A DNA stretch of 63,956 bases, taken from [Phormidium] sp. LEGE 05292. GTDB lineage: Bacteria; Cyanobacteriota; Cyanobacteriia; Cyanobacteriales; Aerosakkonemataceae. A model generated the notes under the pieces. The model did no database searches. It worked only from the letters and a program-made list of their open reading frames with translations, and had not been told where the DNA came from. The position numbers and the translations under genes are program-made. Shown here piece after piece: positions 15,707 to 24,966 of this stretch. The DNA lies in assembly GCF_015207735.1 (NCBI RefSeq), contig NZ_JADEWG010000024.1, positions 1 through 63,956 of the forward strand. Direction: 5' to 3'. Within the stretch, counting starts at the first letter, position 1, and each line of letters opens with the position of its first letter.

Positions 15707-17257
15707 TTAACTCTCCTTGGGTAGCAGACGACCAATAGTGCGATTTTCCGGTATAAACGTTGCTTGAGCTACTCGTTGAATATCAGCAGGAGTCACGGCT
15801 TGTATGGTTTCCAATTCTTTAAACAGATTTTTCCAACTACCTGTTTTTACATCGTATTCTACTAACAAAGAAGCCATACCAGAATTAGAATCTAGCGATC
15901 GCAACAATCCTGCTCTAGCCTGAGTTTTTACCCGTTCTAATTCAATTGTCGAAACTGGCTCAGTTTTCAATTTAGTAATTTCCGATTGTAAAGCTTTAGC
16001 GACTTCATCAACAGAATGACCTGGTGCTGTTAAAGCATAAAACAGCATCATTGAAGGATATTTTTCCCCCGGAAACCCACTAAAACCTTGAGCAGAGAGA
16101 GCTATTCTTTGCTGTTCTACCAACGACTTGTATAAACGAGAAGTACGTCCTTCACTCAACAGACTACCAATTAATTCATAAATCACGTAATCAGGATTAT
16201 TCATTGCAGGTTGATGATAACCTTCTAAGTACCAAGGTTGGCTAGGCAAACGCAAAGTTACTTCCCTAGTTTCTGTTTGTTTCGGTTCAACTGGCAAAGC
16301 ATTTTTTGGCTTAGGTTTAGCTGGATAGCGACCAAAATAAATTTCGGCTAGTCGCTTTACTTCGGCTGGTTTAACATCACCAACTACCGCCAATGTCAGG
16401 TTACTAGGAACATAGTAAGTTTCAAAAAATTCTTCAACATCTTCCCTGCTTAAATTCCGTATATCTCGATCGTATCCAATGACTGGACGGCGATAAGGAT
16501 GAACTTTGTAAGCTTTATCAATAAAAGCTTCAATCATCATACCAATTGGGGAATTTTCTACCCGCATTCGGCGTTCTTCCAGGATGACTTCTTTTTCTTT
16601 AAAAAACTCGCGAAATACGGGTTCTAAAAATCGTTCTGACTCCAAAGACATCCATAATTCTAGTTTGTTAGCCGGAAAACTATAGAAATAGCGAGTCTCA
16701 TCGTTAGAAGTAGTAGCATTTAAACCGACACCGCCAGATTTCTGTACAATTTGACCTAGTTCGTTTTGGTTGACAAGTTCAGCTGCTTGAGCTTCAACTT
16801 TCTGAAATTCACCTTGTAATTTGGTAACTTCTGCTTGTTTACCTGCGGCTTTAGCTGATTGAATTTGTTGCCATAAACTATCTAACTTTTCTAAGATAGG
16901 TTTTTCGGCTTGGTAATCTTTGGTGCCAATGCGTGTGGTTCCTTTAAAAGCTAAATGTTCTAAAAAGTGTGCTACACCAGTTTTACCTTCTGGTTCATTT
17001 GCACCACCGACATCAGCATAAGTAAGAAAGGAAACTACTGGTGCTTGGTGTCTTTCCAAGACTATGAATTTCATGCCATTATCTAGTTTAAACTCGGTGA
17101 TGCGCTGCATGACTCGATCTAGATATGGTTGAATTGAATCAGCTGTTGCTGCTGGGTTTTGAGTAAGTGCCAGGGCGATTCCTGGTGTAATTCCAAACCA
17201 TAGCATTATGGTGCATAGAAAGGAGATGAGCCTAAGCATAAAAGAGGATAGAGACAT
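15707..17257 (-). CDS. M16 zinc metallopeptidase (catalytic subunit)
   Basis: A 516-residue exported protein with a signal peptide of about 30 residues (LISFLCTIMLWFGITPGIALA). The inverted zinc motif HFLEH (in VAHFLEHLAFKGT, about residues 96-108) provides both histidines and the general base. The distal glutamate of the family lies in the EERRMRVENSP region. A second M16 lobe follows. It is probably periplasmic and forms a heterodimer with the downstream subunit, degrading peptides. Together the pair resembles the PqqL/zinc-protease pairs of many bacteria. The genes are nearly contiguous and share one terminator. Confidence 0.92.
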   Translation of the reverse strand: MSLSSFMLRLISFLCTIMLWFGITPGIALALTQNPAATADSIQPYLDRVMQRITEFKLDNGMKFIVLERHQAPVVSFLTYADVGGANEPEGKTGVAHFLEHLAFKGTTRIGTKDYQAEKPILEKLDSLWQQIQSAKAAGKQAEVTKLQGEFQKVEAQAAELVNQNELGQIVQKSGGVGLNATTSNDETRYFYSFPANKLELWMSLESERFLEPVFREFFKEKEVILEERRMRVENSPIGMMIEAFIDKAYKVHPYRRPVIGYDRDIRNLSREDVEEFFETYYVPSNLTLAVVGDVKPAEVKRLAEIYFGRYPAKPKPKNALPVEPKQTETREVTLRLPSQPWYLEGYHQPAMNNPDYVIYELIGSLLSEGRTSRLYKSLVEQQRIALSAQGFSGFPGEKYPSMMLFYALTAPGHSVDEVAKALQSEITKLKTEPVSTIELERVKTQARAGLLRSLDSNSGMASLLVEYDVKTGSWKNLFKELETIQAVTPADIQRVAQATFIPENRTIGRLLPKES

Positions 17258-17710
17258 TGTTTTCCCAGATCAAATTATTGGGGATACTAGTTTAATAATT
17301 TCTCCCCTACGGATGTTTTTTTGGTGACTATTTAGTAATTATGCTGATTTTCTGTGTTATTAACAACATCAGTAATTTAAAATTTAAATCAGAAAATGGG
17401 AAAATCATATTTTTATATATTTAACAAATTTATAATTAGCATAATTTTTGAGCAAAATACATTGAGTTAAGATGTTTTTTCATAAAAAAAAGTAAAGTTT
17501 TGTGCGATCGCTCCTGTTTTTAGTTAAAGATTATTTTTATAAAATAAAGGCAATTAGGGCAAGGACAGGTTAATATTAGGTAACTATAGCTCGCAGAAAT
17601 CCTAATACTTCTCGATAGTTTACTTGTAACTGGGAAATTTCCCTACTAAAGGCCGATCTCAGCCATTTATCACCAGTTTTCACTCCAGTTAAGATAACAG
17701 ATTACTCACT
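17258..17710. other. 453-base divergent intergenic region between the M16 and TetR genes
   Basis: It is very AT-rich, with one HIP1-type GCGATCGC near 17504. The only structured element I see is the GGGAAATTTCCC palindrome at 17632-17643. Promoters for both directions should lie here. Confidence 0.5.
17626..17646. promoter_or_regulatory. Candidate TetR-family operator palindrome
   Basis: GGGAAATTTCCC (17632-17643) is a perfect 12-base palindrome framed by GTA and TAC. It lies about 67 bases upstream of the TetR start, where autoregulatory operators of this family are usually found. Binding is inferred from position and symmetry only. Confidence 0.4.
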
Positions 17711-18331
17711 ATGGGAATTTTGCAGAAAAATCTTCAGCCTCAGTCAGAAGATGCCACGCGCACTCGAATTATTAAGGCTGCACAAAAATTATTTGCTCGT
17801 CAGGGATATGATGGCACAACGACTCGCGATTTGGCAGCAGCAGCAGGAGTAGCTGAAGGAACTGTGTTTAGGCATTTTCCTAGTAAGAAGGCAATTTTAA
17901 TCGAAGTAGCGACTCAAGGTTGGGTAGAAATTCTTACAGATTTGCTGACAGAATTAAGTGAGATGGGAAGCTATGAAGCTGTAGGACAGGTGATGCGGCG
18001 AAGGATGCTAAATTTCCATAAAAATGGCGATTTAATGCGAGTTTGTTTTATGGAAGCGCAGTTTCATGAAGATTTGCGCGATCGCGTTCAGTCCGAAGTA
18101 ATTGATAAAATGACGAATGTGGCAGAAGCTTTCTTTGAAACAGCAATGGAAAAAGGGATTTATCGAAAGATGAATCCGCGAATTGTAGCACAGGTATTTG
18201 TGGGAATGTTTGCGATCGCAGGTTTCAGCCACAATACAATTATGGAGCCCCAAGCTTCACCCCAAGTTATGAAAGAAATGGCAGAAGGTATTGCCGACAT
18301 TTTCTTAAATGGAGTTTTAGCGAAAGGTTAA
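17711..18331 (+). CDS. TetR/AcrR family transcriptional regulator
   Basis: A 206-residue protein. The N-terminal TetR helix-turn-helix spans about residues 18-64 (TRTRIIKAAQKLFARQGYDGTTTRDLAAAAGVAEGTVFRHFPSK broken over the three helices, with the typical GTxFRHFxSK end). The C-terminal domain is the variable ligand and dimer part. Family members are usually repressors of neighbouring or efflux genes. The near neighbours are the divergent M16 peptidase pair and the DUF4351 gene 42 bases downstream, so either could be a target. The ligand is unknown. A candidate operator lies at 17626-17646. Confidence 0.92.
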   Translation: MGILQKNLQPQSEDATRTRIIKAAQKLFARQGYDGTTTRDLAAAAGVAEGTVFRHFPSKKAILIEVATQGWVEILTDLLTELSEMGSYEAVGQVMRRRMLNFHKNGDLMRVCFMEAQFHEDLRDRVQSEVIDKMTNVAEAFFETAMEKGIYRKMNPRIVAQVFVGMFAIAGFSHNTIMEPQASPQVMKEMAEGIADIFLNGVLAKG

Positions 18332-18373
18332 TTTTCAAAGCTTATAATTCATCAGATTGTTGACTCTAATCTA

Positions 18374-19255
18374 ATGACTGTTTTTCGTTATGACCAATTT
18401 GCCAAAGATTATCTTAAAGAATTGTTATCACCTTTAGGAGAGGTGGAAACAAGTCGTAATATTGCGGGTGAAGTGCGGGAAATTGATGTTTGGTTTGCCC
18501 CAAGGGGGGAGGTTGCACCTGCTACTCAGTTGGGATTATTAGGACGCTTGGCGGCTACTGCGGCGATTTTTGAACCTTATCGGAATGCGATTAATTTGGG
18601 TGATGTTCGTAGCTGTATGGGCAAATTGTTTGATGTTTTTGCTTTTTTAGAACGTCAAGCAAGACGAAATAATACTCGTATTGAGGAGACAGATTTACCT
18701 TTTCTTTGGATAGTTTCTCCTACAGCATCAGAAGCTCTATTATCAGGTTTTGGCGCTACACTTGATGCAGAAAACTGGGGCAGCGGGGTTTATTTTTTCC
18801 CAGCACATTGGAAAGCGGGTATTGTGGTAATTCACCAATTACCGAAAACTCAAGAAACTCTTTGGTTACGCCTTTTAGGTAAGGGGAGAGTGCAGCAAGA
18901 AGCTATTGATGATTTGGCAAAAATTCCCGAAAACGATCCTTTGCGGGTTGTGGTGTTGGAGTTGTTAAGTAACCTCAAGACTATATTAGAAGTAAGCCAA
19001 AATTTGGAGCCGGAGGAGCAGGATTTAATTATGCGTTTGTCACCACTTTATGAGCAACGTTTGGCTGAAGCTACTCAGCAAGGTATCGAGCAAGGACAAC
19101 GAATTTTTGTGGAAAATTTGTTGCGTGCGAAATTTGGAGAGTTGGATGATGAACTAAGGGGAATTATTCAGCCTTTGTTAGCTTTACCGCCCGCAGATTC
19201 AACTGCTTTGTTGTTACAGTTATCCCGTGAAGAATTGTTATCTAGGTTTAATTAG
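18374..19255 (+). CDS. DUF4351 domain-containing protein
   Basis: A 293-residue soluble protein. The C-terminal 60 residues (ENLLRAKFGELDDELRGIIQPLL then LLQLSREELLSRFN) match DUF4351, which in cyanobacteria follows an Rpn/transposase-like or PD-(D/E)XK-like N-terminal part. The N-terminus (FRYDQFAKDYLKELLSPLGEVE...REIDVWFAP) has an E-x-D segment compatible with a degenerate nuclease fold, but a full catalytic set is not clear. It follows the TetR gene by 42 bases and may be cotranscribed. It is followed by a hairpin terminator. The function is unknown. Confidence 0.75.
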   Translation: MTVFRYDQFAKDYLKELLSPLGEVETSRNIAGEVREIDVWFAPRGEVAPATQLGLLGRLAATAAIFEPYRNAINLGDVRSCMGKLFDVFAFLERQARRNNTRIEETDLPFLWIVSPTASEALLSGFGATLDAENWGSGVYFFPAHWKAGIVVIHQLPKTQETLWLRLLGKGRVQQEAIDDLAKIPENDPLRVVVLELLSNLKTILEVSQNLEPEEQDLIMRLSPLYEQRLAEATQQGIEQGQRIFVENLLRAKFGELDDELRGIIQPLLALPPADSTALLLQLSREELLSRFN

Positions 19256-19274
19256 GTTTTGTTGTTTGAAAAAA

Positions 19275-19309
19275 AAGAAACCCGGTTTCTTGAATAAATC
19301 GGGTTTCTT
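19275..19309 (+). terminator. Hairpin terminator after the DUF4351 gene
   Basis: AAGAAACCCG (19275-19284) pairs with CGGGTTTCTT (19300-19309). The AAGAAACCCGGTTTCTT core is itself palindromic and resembles a dispersed cyanobacterial repeat doing duty as a terminator. Confidence 0.65.
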
Positions 19310-19396
19310 GATTGATGAATTCAGTTAAAATGTAACTGAATATTTAAGTTACATTCGCAAACGATACTATTTAATAGAGAAAATCAGAAAACCATT

Positions 19397-20506
19397 ATGC
19401 AGAAACTCTCTCGAATTCTCTTTTCTATAGCCCTAAGCTTGAGCATCTTATGTTTTCCTAGTACGGCTTTGGCTAAAGCTAAAATTCAGCTCGCTATTCT
19501 GCTAGATTCTAGTAATAGCATGGATGGACTGATTGACCAAACTCGGACTCAAATTTGGCAAATTGTTAATTCGTTAACTAAAGTCACCAAAGATGGGGAA
19601 ATACCAGATTTAGAAGTTGCTCTCTACCATTATGGTAATGATAGTATACCTTCTCAAGAAGGGTTTGTCAGATTATTAACTGGATTTACTTCGGAATTAG
19701 ATTTGGTTTCAGAAAAGCTATTTACGATCCGAACTAACGGCGGTCAAGAATATGCTGGTTGGGTAATTCGATCGGCTATGCAACAATTAAATTGGAGTAA
19801 AGATCCAGAAGATTTTCGAGTGATTTTTATTGCTGGTAACGAACCATTCGATCAAGGTCAGGTTTCTTGGCGTGAAGCCATTACTCTTGCTTCTGGAAAA
19901 GATGTCGTAGTTAATACTATTTATTGTGGTTCAGCAGAAAGTCAAGAGCGACAACTTTGGGCTTCAGGAGCTAGTTTAGCACGAGGTAGTCATTTTAATA
20001 TTAACCAAGATAAAAAAGTTGAATTTATTAAATCTCCTTATGATGAGCAAATTGCTAGTTTAAATTCTCAACTCAATCAAACTTTTATTCCCTACGGTAC
20101 ACAAGGAGAAATTGGACAACAACGACAGACTAGAGAAGATAGTAACTCTGGGCAAAATTTAGCAATGCGTAGTATTTCAAAAGCTTCAGGATATTATAAT
20201 AATGCTTCTTGGGATTTAATTGATGCGATCGATCAAGGAATTGTCAACCTCGAACAATTATCAGATAATGCTTTACCGCCAGTTATGCGGGGAATGACTT
20301 TAGCTCAAAAGCGCGAATATGTAGCTAACAAGAAGGCTGAAAGAAACAGAATTCAAGCTGCTATCCGTGACTTATCGCAAAAACGTAATCAATATGTTGC
20401 CAATCAACGCCAAGCTAATAGCAATAATGGCGAAAATACCCTTGATATCGTAATTATTCAAAGTCTCCGCCAACAATTAGCAGCTAAAGGTTTTAAACTT
20501 CAGTAG
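19397..20506 (+). CDS. Secreted von Willebrand factor A domain protein
   Basis: A 369-residue protein with a clear signal peptide (ILFSIALSLSILCFPSTALA, cleavage after ALA near residue 27). A VWA domain follows, with the metal-binding MIDAS motif DSSNSM (DxSxS) at about residues 37-42. The threonine and aspartate of the MIDAS are likely further on. The C-terminal 150 residues are helical and charged. Such proteins bind Mg2+ and act in protein-protein contacts. Location is probably the periplasm. A 63-residue gene and a DNA methyltransferase follow on the same strand with short gaps, but an exported protein is unlikely to belong functionally to a restriction system. Confidence 0.85.
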   Translation: MQKLSRILFSIALSLSILCFPSTALAKAKIQLAILLDSSNSMDGLIDQTRTQIWQIVNSLTKVTKDGEIPDLEVALYHYGNDSIPSQEGFVRLLTGFTSELDLVSEKLFTIRTNGGQEYAGWVIRSAMQQLNWSKDPEDFRVIFIAGNEPFDQGQVSWREAITLASGKDVVVNTIYCGSAESQERQLWASGASLARGSHFNINQDKKVEFIKSPYDEQIASLNSQLNQTFIPYGTQGEIGQQRQTREDSNSGQNLAMRSISKASGYYNNASWDLIDAIDQGIVNLEQLSDNALPPVMRGMTLAQKREYVANKKAERNRIQAAIRDLSQKRNQYVANQRQANSNNGENTLDIVIIQSLRQQLAAKGFKLQ

Positions 20507-20533
20507 ACAACCATCATCGCTGAAAAGTTTGTA

Positions 20534-20725
20534 ATGGATGCTTTAACTCAAGAACTTGATATGAAACAGCGTCAATGGCAACCTGATATTGCCCAGCAAG
20601 TGCGGCAATACCTAACGGAGATTATTGAATTAGCAGATCGAGATAGGTTGGATTTGGTGCGATCGAGAATTGTAGAACAAGAAGTGTTAGATTTAATTGA
20701 TGAATCCAAAAGAATTAACAGTTAA
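20534..20725 (+). CDS. Small helical protein directly upstream of the methyltransferase
   Basis: A 63-residue charged, probably all-helical protein (QQVRQYLTEIIELADRDRLDLVRSRIVEQEVLDLI). I do not recognise the family. Its stop codon abuts the ATG of the methyltransferase, so translation is likely coupled. It could be a specificity or control-type partner of the restriction-modification genes, although it lacks a recognisable helix-turn-helix. Confidence 0.6.
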   Translation: MDALTQELDMKQRQWQPDIAQQVRQYLTEIIELADRDRLDLVRSRIVEQEVLDLIDESKRINS

Positions 20726-22042
20726 ATGGCAACAGGAATACCAGGTAAAACTAAAGCCAAAAGCAACTTGAAGAATAATCCTAAGCTATCATTTCGCTTA
20801 GAGTATGAAGGAAAAGCTTCTATTGATGAAATATTTAATACTCCTCCAGCCAAACTACATCGAGTTCTCAGCGTAGATAAACAACCAAAAAATCGACTCA
20901 TTTACGGAGAGAATTTAAGAGTTATCCGCACTTTATTAGATGATGCTGATATTGCCGGAAAAGTTGGATTAATTTATATCGATCCGCCTTACGCTACAGG
21001 ACTAGGCTTTGAGTCTAGAAAACAAACTCATGCCTATCACGATTTTTTAGATGGAGCAGATTATTTAGAATTTATTCGTCAACGTTTGATTTTACTTAGA
21101 GAACTATTAGCAGATCATGGATCTATCTATCTCCATTTAGATGAAAACATGGCTTTTCCTGTCAAAGTCTTAATGGATGAAATTTTCGGAGCTAAGAACT
21201 TTCGGAATTGGATTACTCGAAAAAAATGCAATCCGAAAAATTACACCCGCAAGCAATACGGCAACATTTCTGACTATATTCTTTTTTATACAAAAGGTGA
21301 TGATTATGTCTGGAATCAACCCTTTGAAGCTTGGACAGAGGTTACAGCTAAAAAAGAATATCAATATATAGAAGAAGAGACAGGAAGACTCTACAAAAAA
21401 GTTCCTGTTCATGCACCAGGAGTGAGAAAAGGCGAAACAGGTCAACCTTGGCGCGGTATGCTTCCGCCACCTGGTAAACATTGGCAATACCCACCAAAAG
21501 TTTTAGATGAAATGGATGCCAGAGGCGAAATTTATTGGTCACAAACAGGCAATCCTAGAAGGAAAGTGTACTTTGATAATAGTAAAGGTATTGGAGTTCA
21601 AGATATTTGGCTTGAATTCAAGGATGCTCATAATCAAAATATTAAGATTACGGGTTATCCAACCGAAAAAAATCCAGAAATTCTCAAGCGAATTATACTT
21701 GCCTCTTCCAATAAAGGGGATCTTGTATTAGATGCTTTTTTGGGAAGTGGGACTACAGTTGCAGTTGCAGAGGAACTAGAAAGAGAGTGGATCGGTATAG
21801 ATAATTCACCATTAGCAATGGACATTACAGTTCATCGTTTAGCTAATGGAACTGAAGCAATGGGTGATTTTGTTAATGGTAATGGAAGTACACCGAAACA
21901 GGAACCTTTGATTAATACAAATAGAATTTTGCACGGCGGACTGGATATGTATTTTGAGCTTGCTTCAGATTTAAAACCTATTCCAGAAAATACAGTTGAA
22001 GTTTGGAAAAATAAACTTAACTTTCAAGCCAATCTTTGGTGA
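20726..22042 (+). CDS. DNA methyltransferase, beta-class (DPPY type)
   Basis: A 438-residue N6-adenine/N4-cytosine methyltransferase. Catalytic motif IV is DPPYATG (about residues 87-93). The SAM-binding motif I is DAFLGSGTTVAVAEELEREWIGID (about 338-361), placed after motif IV, which defines the beta order. Between them is the target-recognition region (about 170-310). It modifies a sequence-specific site and so would protect host DNA. The last 26 bases overlap, tail to tail, the opposite-strand gene 22017-22877, a probable partner nuclease. The start abuts the stop of the 63-residue gene. The recognition site cannot be read from the sequence. Confidence 0.92.
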   Translation: MATGIPGKTKAKSNLKNNPKLSFRLEYEGKASIDEIFNTPPAKLHRVLSVDKQPKNRLIYGENLRVIRTLLDDADIAGKVGLIYIDPPYATGLGFESRKQTHAYHDFLDGADYLEFIRQRLILLRELLADHGSIYLHLDENMAFPVKVLMDEIFGAKNFRNWITRKKCNPKNYTRKQYGNISDYILFYTKGDDYVWNQPFEAWTEVTAKKEYQYIEEETGRLYKKVPVHAPGVRKGETGQPWRGMLPPPGKHWQYPPKVLDEMDARGEIYWSQTGNPRRKVYFDNSKGIGVQDIWLEFKDAHNQNIKITGYPTEKNPEILKRIILASSNKGDLVLDAFLGSGTTVAVAEELEREWIGIDNSPLAMDITVHRLANGTEAMGDFVNGNGSTPKQEPLINTNRILHGGLDMYFELASDLKPIPENTVEVWKNKLNFQANLW

Positions 22043-22877
22043 ATCTTTCATCTAGCATTTTTAGAGTACATACCATTACTTTTCCTTGTCCATTGTCTTC
22101 CAAATCTGCATAATCATTCCACATTGAACCAAGAGTTAGTCCTGGGCCATCATTAAGAAAAAGTATTTTTAGGGGAATTTTGTAGGTTTCGGCATATTCA
22201 AGAATTTGTGTAACTTTATCTCGATTTCCACTGATGCGATCGTCCTCCTGTCCTCCTCCTCGGTCTGTATCGTAACGAGCAAAACCTACAACTAGGGGAG
22301 TGCGATCGTTACGAGAAATAAAAATGTCTGCTGGAGTTTTAGATTTCCAATTCTGCAAAACTTTATTGAGTAGCACGTCTTTTCCCGCACGTACAGGGCC
22401 TTGAATAAGATATTCTGAGCCAAAATGAGCCTCAAACCATAAGAAAAAAGCCTCAGTTAATTCATATCCCTTTTTGCCACGATCCTTATATTCCATGAGG
22501 ATAGCCATTAATGCTTCATCTGGTTTTGGACGACTGGCAAATTTTTCGCTAACTTCTTGTATATCTCGAAATCTATTCCCGTAATCTTTGATTATGTTGG
22601 GAATATTTTTCTTGATTTTTAGCATTTCGACAGATGTATCTGGTGAGGCATATTTGCGAAAGATTCTGAGTAGTTGAATACGTAATGGATCGTTTAATTC
22701 GGTGATGTTAATCAGGAGATTGGCAGAACTATTAGCAGTCTGAACTAATTCAGCAAATTTTTCTAGTAGGCTACCGTAAAGTGCTGGTGCTTGAGCTAAA
22801 TAGTCTGGATAAAACTCTGAATCAACAAAAGTGATGTACTGAGAAGCTCTATTTTTATAATCACGAAATGAGTTCAC
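22017..22877 (-). CDS. Probable type II restriction endonuclease (by context)
   Basis: A 286-residue soluble protein, convergent with the methyltransferase and overlapping its 3' end by 26 bases. A stretch around residues 185-230 contains PADIFISRNDRTPLVVGFARYDTDR followed by GGGQEDDRISGNRDKV. Its D...G-F-x-R-Y-D pattern and the RGGGQEDDR motif look like the core of a nuclease, although not a textbook PD-(D/E)XK. The start is GTG, well supported by AAGGGGG seven bases upstream. Position beside a methyltransferase and unique composition make restriction the best guess. The cleavage site and fold remain unknown. Confidence 0.6.
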   Translation of the reverse strand: MNSFRDYKNRASQYITFVDSEFYPDYLAQAPALYGSLLEKFAELVQTANSSANLLINITELNDPLRIQLLRIFRKYASPDTSVEMLKIKKNIPNIIKDYGNRFRDIQEVSEKFASRPKPDEALMAILMEYKDRGKKGYELTEAFFLWFEAHFGSEYLIQGPVRAGKDVLLNKVLQNWKSKTPADIFISRNDRTPLVVGFARYDTDRGGGQEDDRISGNRDKVTQILEYAETYKIPLKILFLNDGPGLTLGSMWNDYADLEDNGQGKVMVCTLKMLDERFTKDWLES

Positions 22878-22907
22878 TGGATACCCCCTTAGCTTGCTTG
22901 TTGTACC

Positions 22908-23351
22908 TCATTTTCGCAAAAGAGTTTTCGCCTGTTGAATCCAACAAGAAACTTCTTCGACAGGGGGACAAAGGTCACGACGCTGCATGGTGGAAACTTG
23001 TAATTTTAAAATTTGTTGATGTACTTTGTGGGCGGAACTTTGGGCTAATTGGTTGACTGAAGCAATGCCAGCGTGTAAGAGTAAGCCACAATATTGACAA
23101 CCGACGCTGGGAATGCGGGCTAAATCTGCTAATGCTACCCATTTTTGGACGTGATGTATGGGTTTCTGTAGTTGATTGGCTAAGGCTAATTTTTTTTCTG
23201 AGGTATTTGCTTTTACTAACAATTGCACAGTAGTATTAATCCCACATTCCGAGAGTTGGGCGCAGTCTTGGGCACTCAATCCCGGTAGTTGTACAATTGA
23301 CCAATCACTAAACTTGATGCTGTTTTGGGCAGTATTGGGTTGAGGAGTCAT
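22908..23351 (-). CDS. DUF4332 domain-containing protein
   Basis: A 147-residue protein with two helix-hairpin-helix-like repeats: LPGLSAQDCAQLSECGI at about 23-39 and LARIPSVGCQYCGLLLHAGI around 76-95. The pattern is that of DUF4332, a family related to the helix-hairpin-helix of DNA polymerases and widespread in cyanobacteria. DNA binding is possible but untested. It lies 30 bases upstream of the presumed restriction gene on the same strand, so they may share a transcript. The Xaa-Pro peptidase is divergent. Confidence 0.8.
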   Translation of the reverse strand: MTPQPNTAQNSIKFSDWSIVQLPGLSAQDCAQLSECGINTTVQLLVKANTSEKKLALANQLQKPIHHVQKWVALADLARIPSVGCQYCGLLLHAGIASVNQLAQSSAHKVHQQILKLQVSTMQRRDLCPPVEEVSCWIQQAKTLLRK

Positions 23352-23428
23352 TCTTTTGTCCTACTCTCAAACTTAACTCTTTTGTTATTCTGACAAAGAG
23401 ATATGCTCCCGGAGGGTTAGTTCAGATA

Positions 23429-24889
23429 ATGCAACTCACGATCGAAAGGCCAGCGGAGTCAATTAACAATTTTCCTTTTATGCTGACACAAACAGCTTCT
23501 TGGGCGGAGACTAATGGCAGTCGGGTTTCCCTTGCTGATACTCTCCGCAAAAGACGGCAAAAACTCTTTAAGATGATTAATTTTCCGGTCGTCCTCTGGT
23601 CAGGGGTTCGCAGTTCGCGGAATTTTCCGGGAAATAAGTTACCTTTTCGCGCCAGCAGTCATTTTCTTTACTTTGCTGGTATACCCCTGGAAAATGTGGC
23701 GATTCGCATGGAACCACCAGGGACGCTGGAACTGTACATGGATGACCCCAGTTTAGATGATGAACTGTGGCATGGGAAAAAGTTACTCAGGGAAGAAGTT
23801 GCGGAACTGATTGGGGCAAATATTGCTTTCCCAATGTCAGAATTATGGTCGAGAGCATACAGTAGTGCTACGATTCCGGTTCAGGATGTTTACCTGCAAC
23901 AGCAACAGTCAAATATGCTACATCGTTGGCTGTATTCGGCTAGTTCCTTGAGTTGGATTGACTGGGAATTGGCTTATGCTATTGTCCAATTGCGCCTTTG
24001 CCATGATGCTGGTGCTATAGCTGAGTTACGCAAAGCTGCTGCTTGCACGGTACAGGCGCATCGGACGGGAATGGCGGCGACTCGTCACGCCAAATTTGAG
24101 GCGGAAGTACGGGCGGCAATGGAAAATGTGATTTTCGCCCAGCAAATGAACTGTGCTTATAACAGCATTGTGACTGTTCATGGAGAAGTGCTACACAACG
24201 AACAGCATTACCGGGCTTTAAATCATGGGGATTTGTTGCTGGTGGATGTGGGCGCGGAAACGGCGCTGGGGTGGGCTTCTGATGTGACGCGCACTTGGCC
24301 TGTTTCTGGTAAGTTTTCACCAACGCAACGTGATATTTATGAGGTGGTGCGATCGGCCCATGATGCTTGCATCGCTAAAATTGCTCCAGGGGTGGAATAC
24401 AAGGATATTCATCTTCAGGCGGCGACAACTCTTACTTATGGGTTGGTACAATTGGGCATCTTAAAAGGTGATGTGGAAGAGTTGGTGGAAAATGATGTTC
24501 ATGCGGCATTTTTCCCGCATGGAATTGGGCATTTAATTGGTTTAGATGTTCATGATATGGAGGATTTAGGCGATTTATCGGGTTATGAGTTGGGGCGGAC
24601 AAGAAGCGATCGCTTTGGCTTAAAATTCCTCCGTTTGGATCGTCCTTTGCAAGCGGGAATGTTGGTCAGTATTGAACCTGGTTTCTATCAAGTTCCTTCA
24701 CTTTTGAATTATCCCGATCGCAGAGAATCTTTCCAAGAATTTGTGGATTGGGATCGCTTGGCACAATTCTCTGATGTTCGGGGAATTCGCATTGAAAACG
24801 ATGTGTTAGTTACGGATTCTGGTTGTGAGGTAATTACTGGTGAATTGCCAACTCATCCAGATGCGATCGAACATCTGGTTAACAGCTAA
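23429..24889 (+). CDS. Xaa-Pro aminopeptidase (M24B, aminopeptidase P family)
   Basis: A 486-residue protein with an N-terminal aminopeptidase P domain and a C-terminal pita-bread catalytic domain. All five metal ligands can be placed: Asp in LLVDVGAE, Asp in WASDVTRTW, His in HGIGHLIGLDVHD, Glu in SIEPGFY and Glu in IRIENDVLV. It removes the N-terminal residue before a proline using two Mn2+ or related ions. The protein has no signal peptide and is probably cytoplasmic. It stands alone, followed by AT-rich heptamer-type repeats. Confidence 0.93.
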   Translation: MQLTIERPAESINNFPFMLTQTASWAETNGSRVSLADTLRKRRQKLFKMINFPVVLWSGVRSSRNFPGNKLPFRASSHFLYFAGIPLENVAIRMEPPGTLELYMDDPSLDDELWHGKKLLREEVAELIGANIAFPMSELWSRAYSSATIPVQDVYLQQQQSNMLHRWLYSASSLSWIDWELAYAIVQLRLCHDAGAIAELRKAAACTVQAHRTGMAATRHAKFEAEVRAAMENVIFAQQMNCAYNSIVTVHGEVLHNEQHYRALNHGDLLLVDVGAETALGWASDVTRTWPVSGKFSPTQRDIYEVVRSAHDACIAKIAPGVEYKDIHLQAATTLTYGLVQLGILKGDVEELVENDVHAAFFPHGIGHLIGLDVHDMEDLGDLSGYELGRTRSDRFGLKFLRLDRPLQAGMLVSIEPGFYQVPSLLNYPDRRESFQEFVDWDRLAQFSDVRGIRIENDVLVTDSGCEVITGELPTHPDAIEHLVNS

Positions 24890-24893
24890 AACA

Positions 24894-24966
24894 ATTTTAG
24901 ATTTTGGATTTTGGATTTTGGATTAGCAAATTTTAAATCTAAAATCTAAAATCTAAAATCTAAAAT
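24894..24966. repeat. AT-rich tandem repeats with inverted halves
   Basis: TTTTGGATTTTGGATT units (sense) are followed by four AAATCTAAAATCTA units, which are close to their complement, so the tract can fold. A related tract is at 36720-36750 and a short one at 53925. It fills the start of the 407-base spacer before the next gene. Confidence 0.75.

Noticed and set aside
24015-24323. 102-codon minus-strand frame
   Set aside because: Antisense of the aminopeptidase, whose metal ligands lie in the plus frame.
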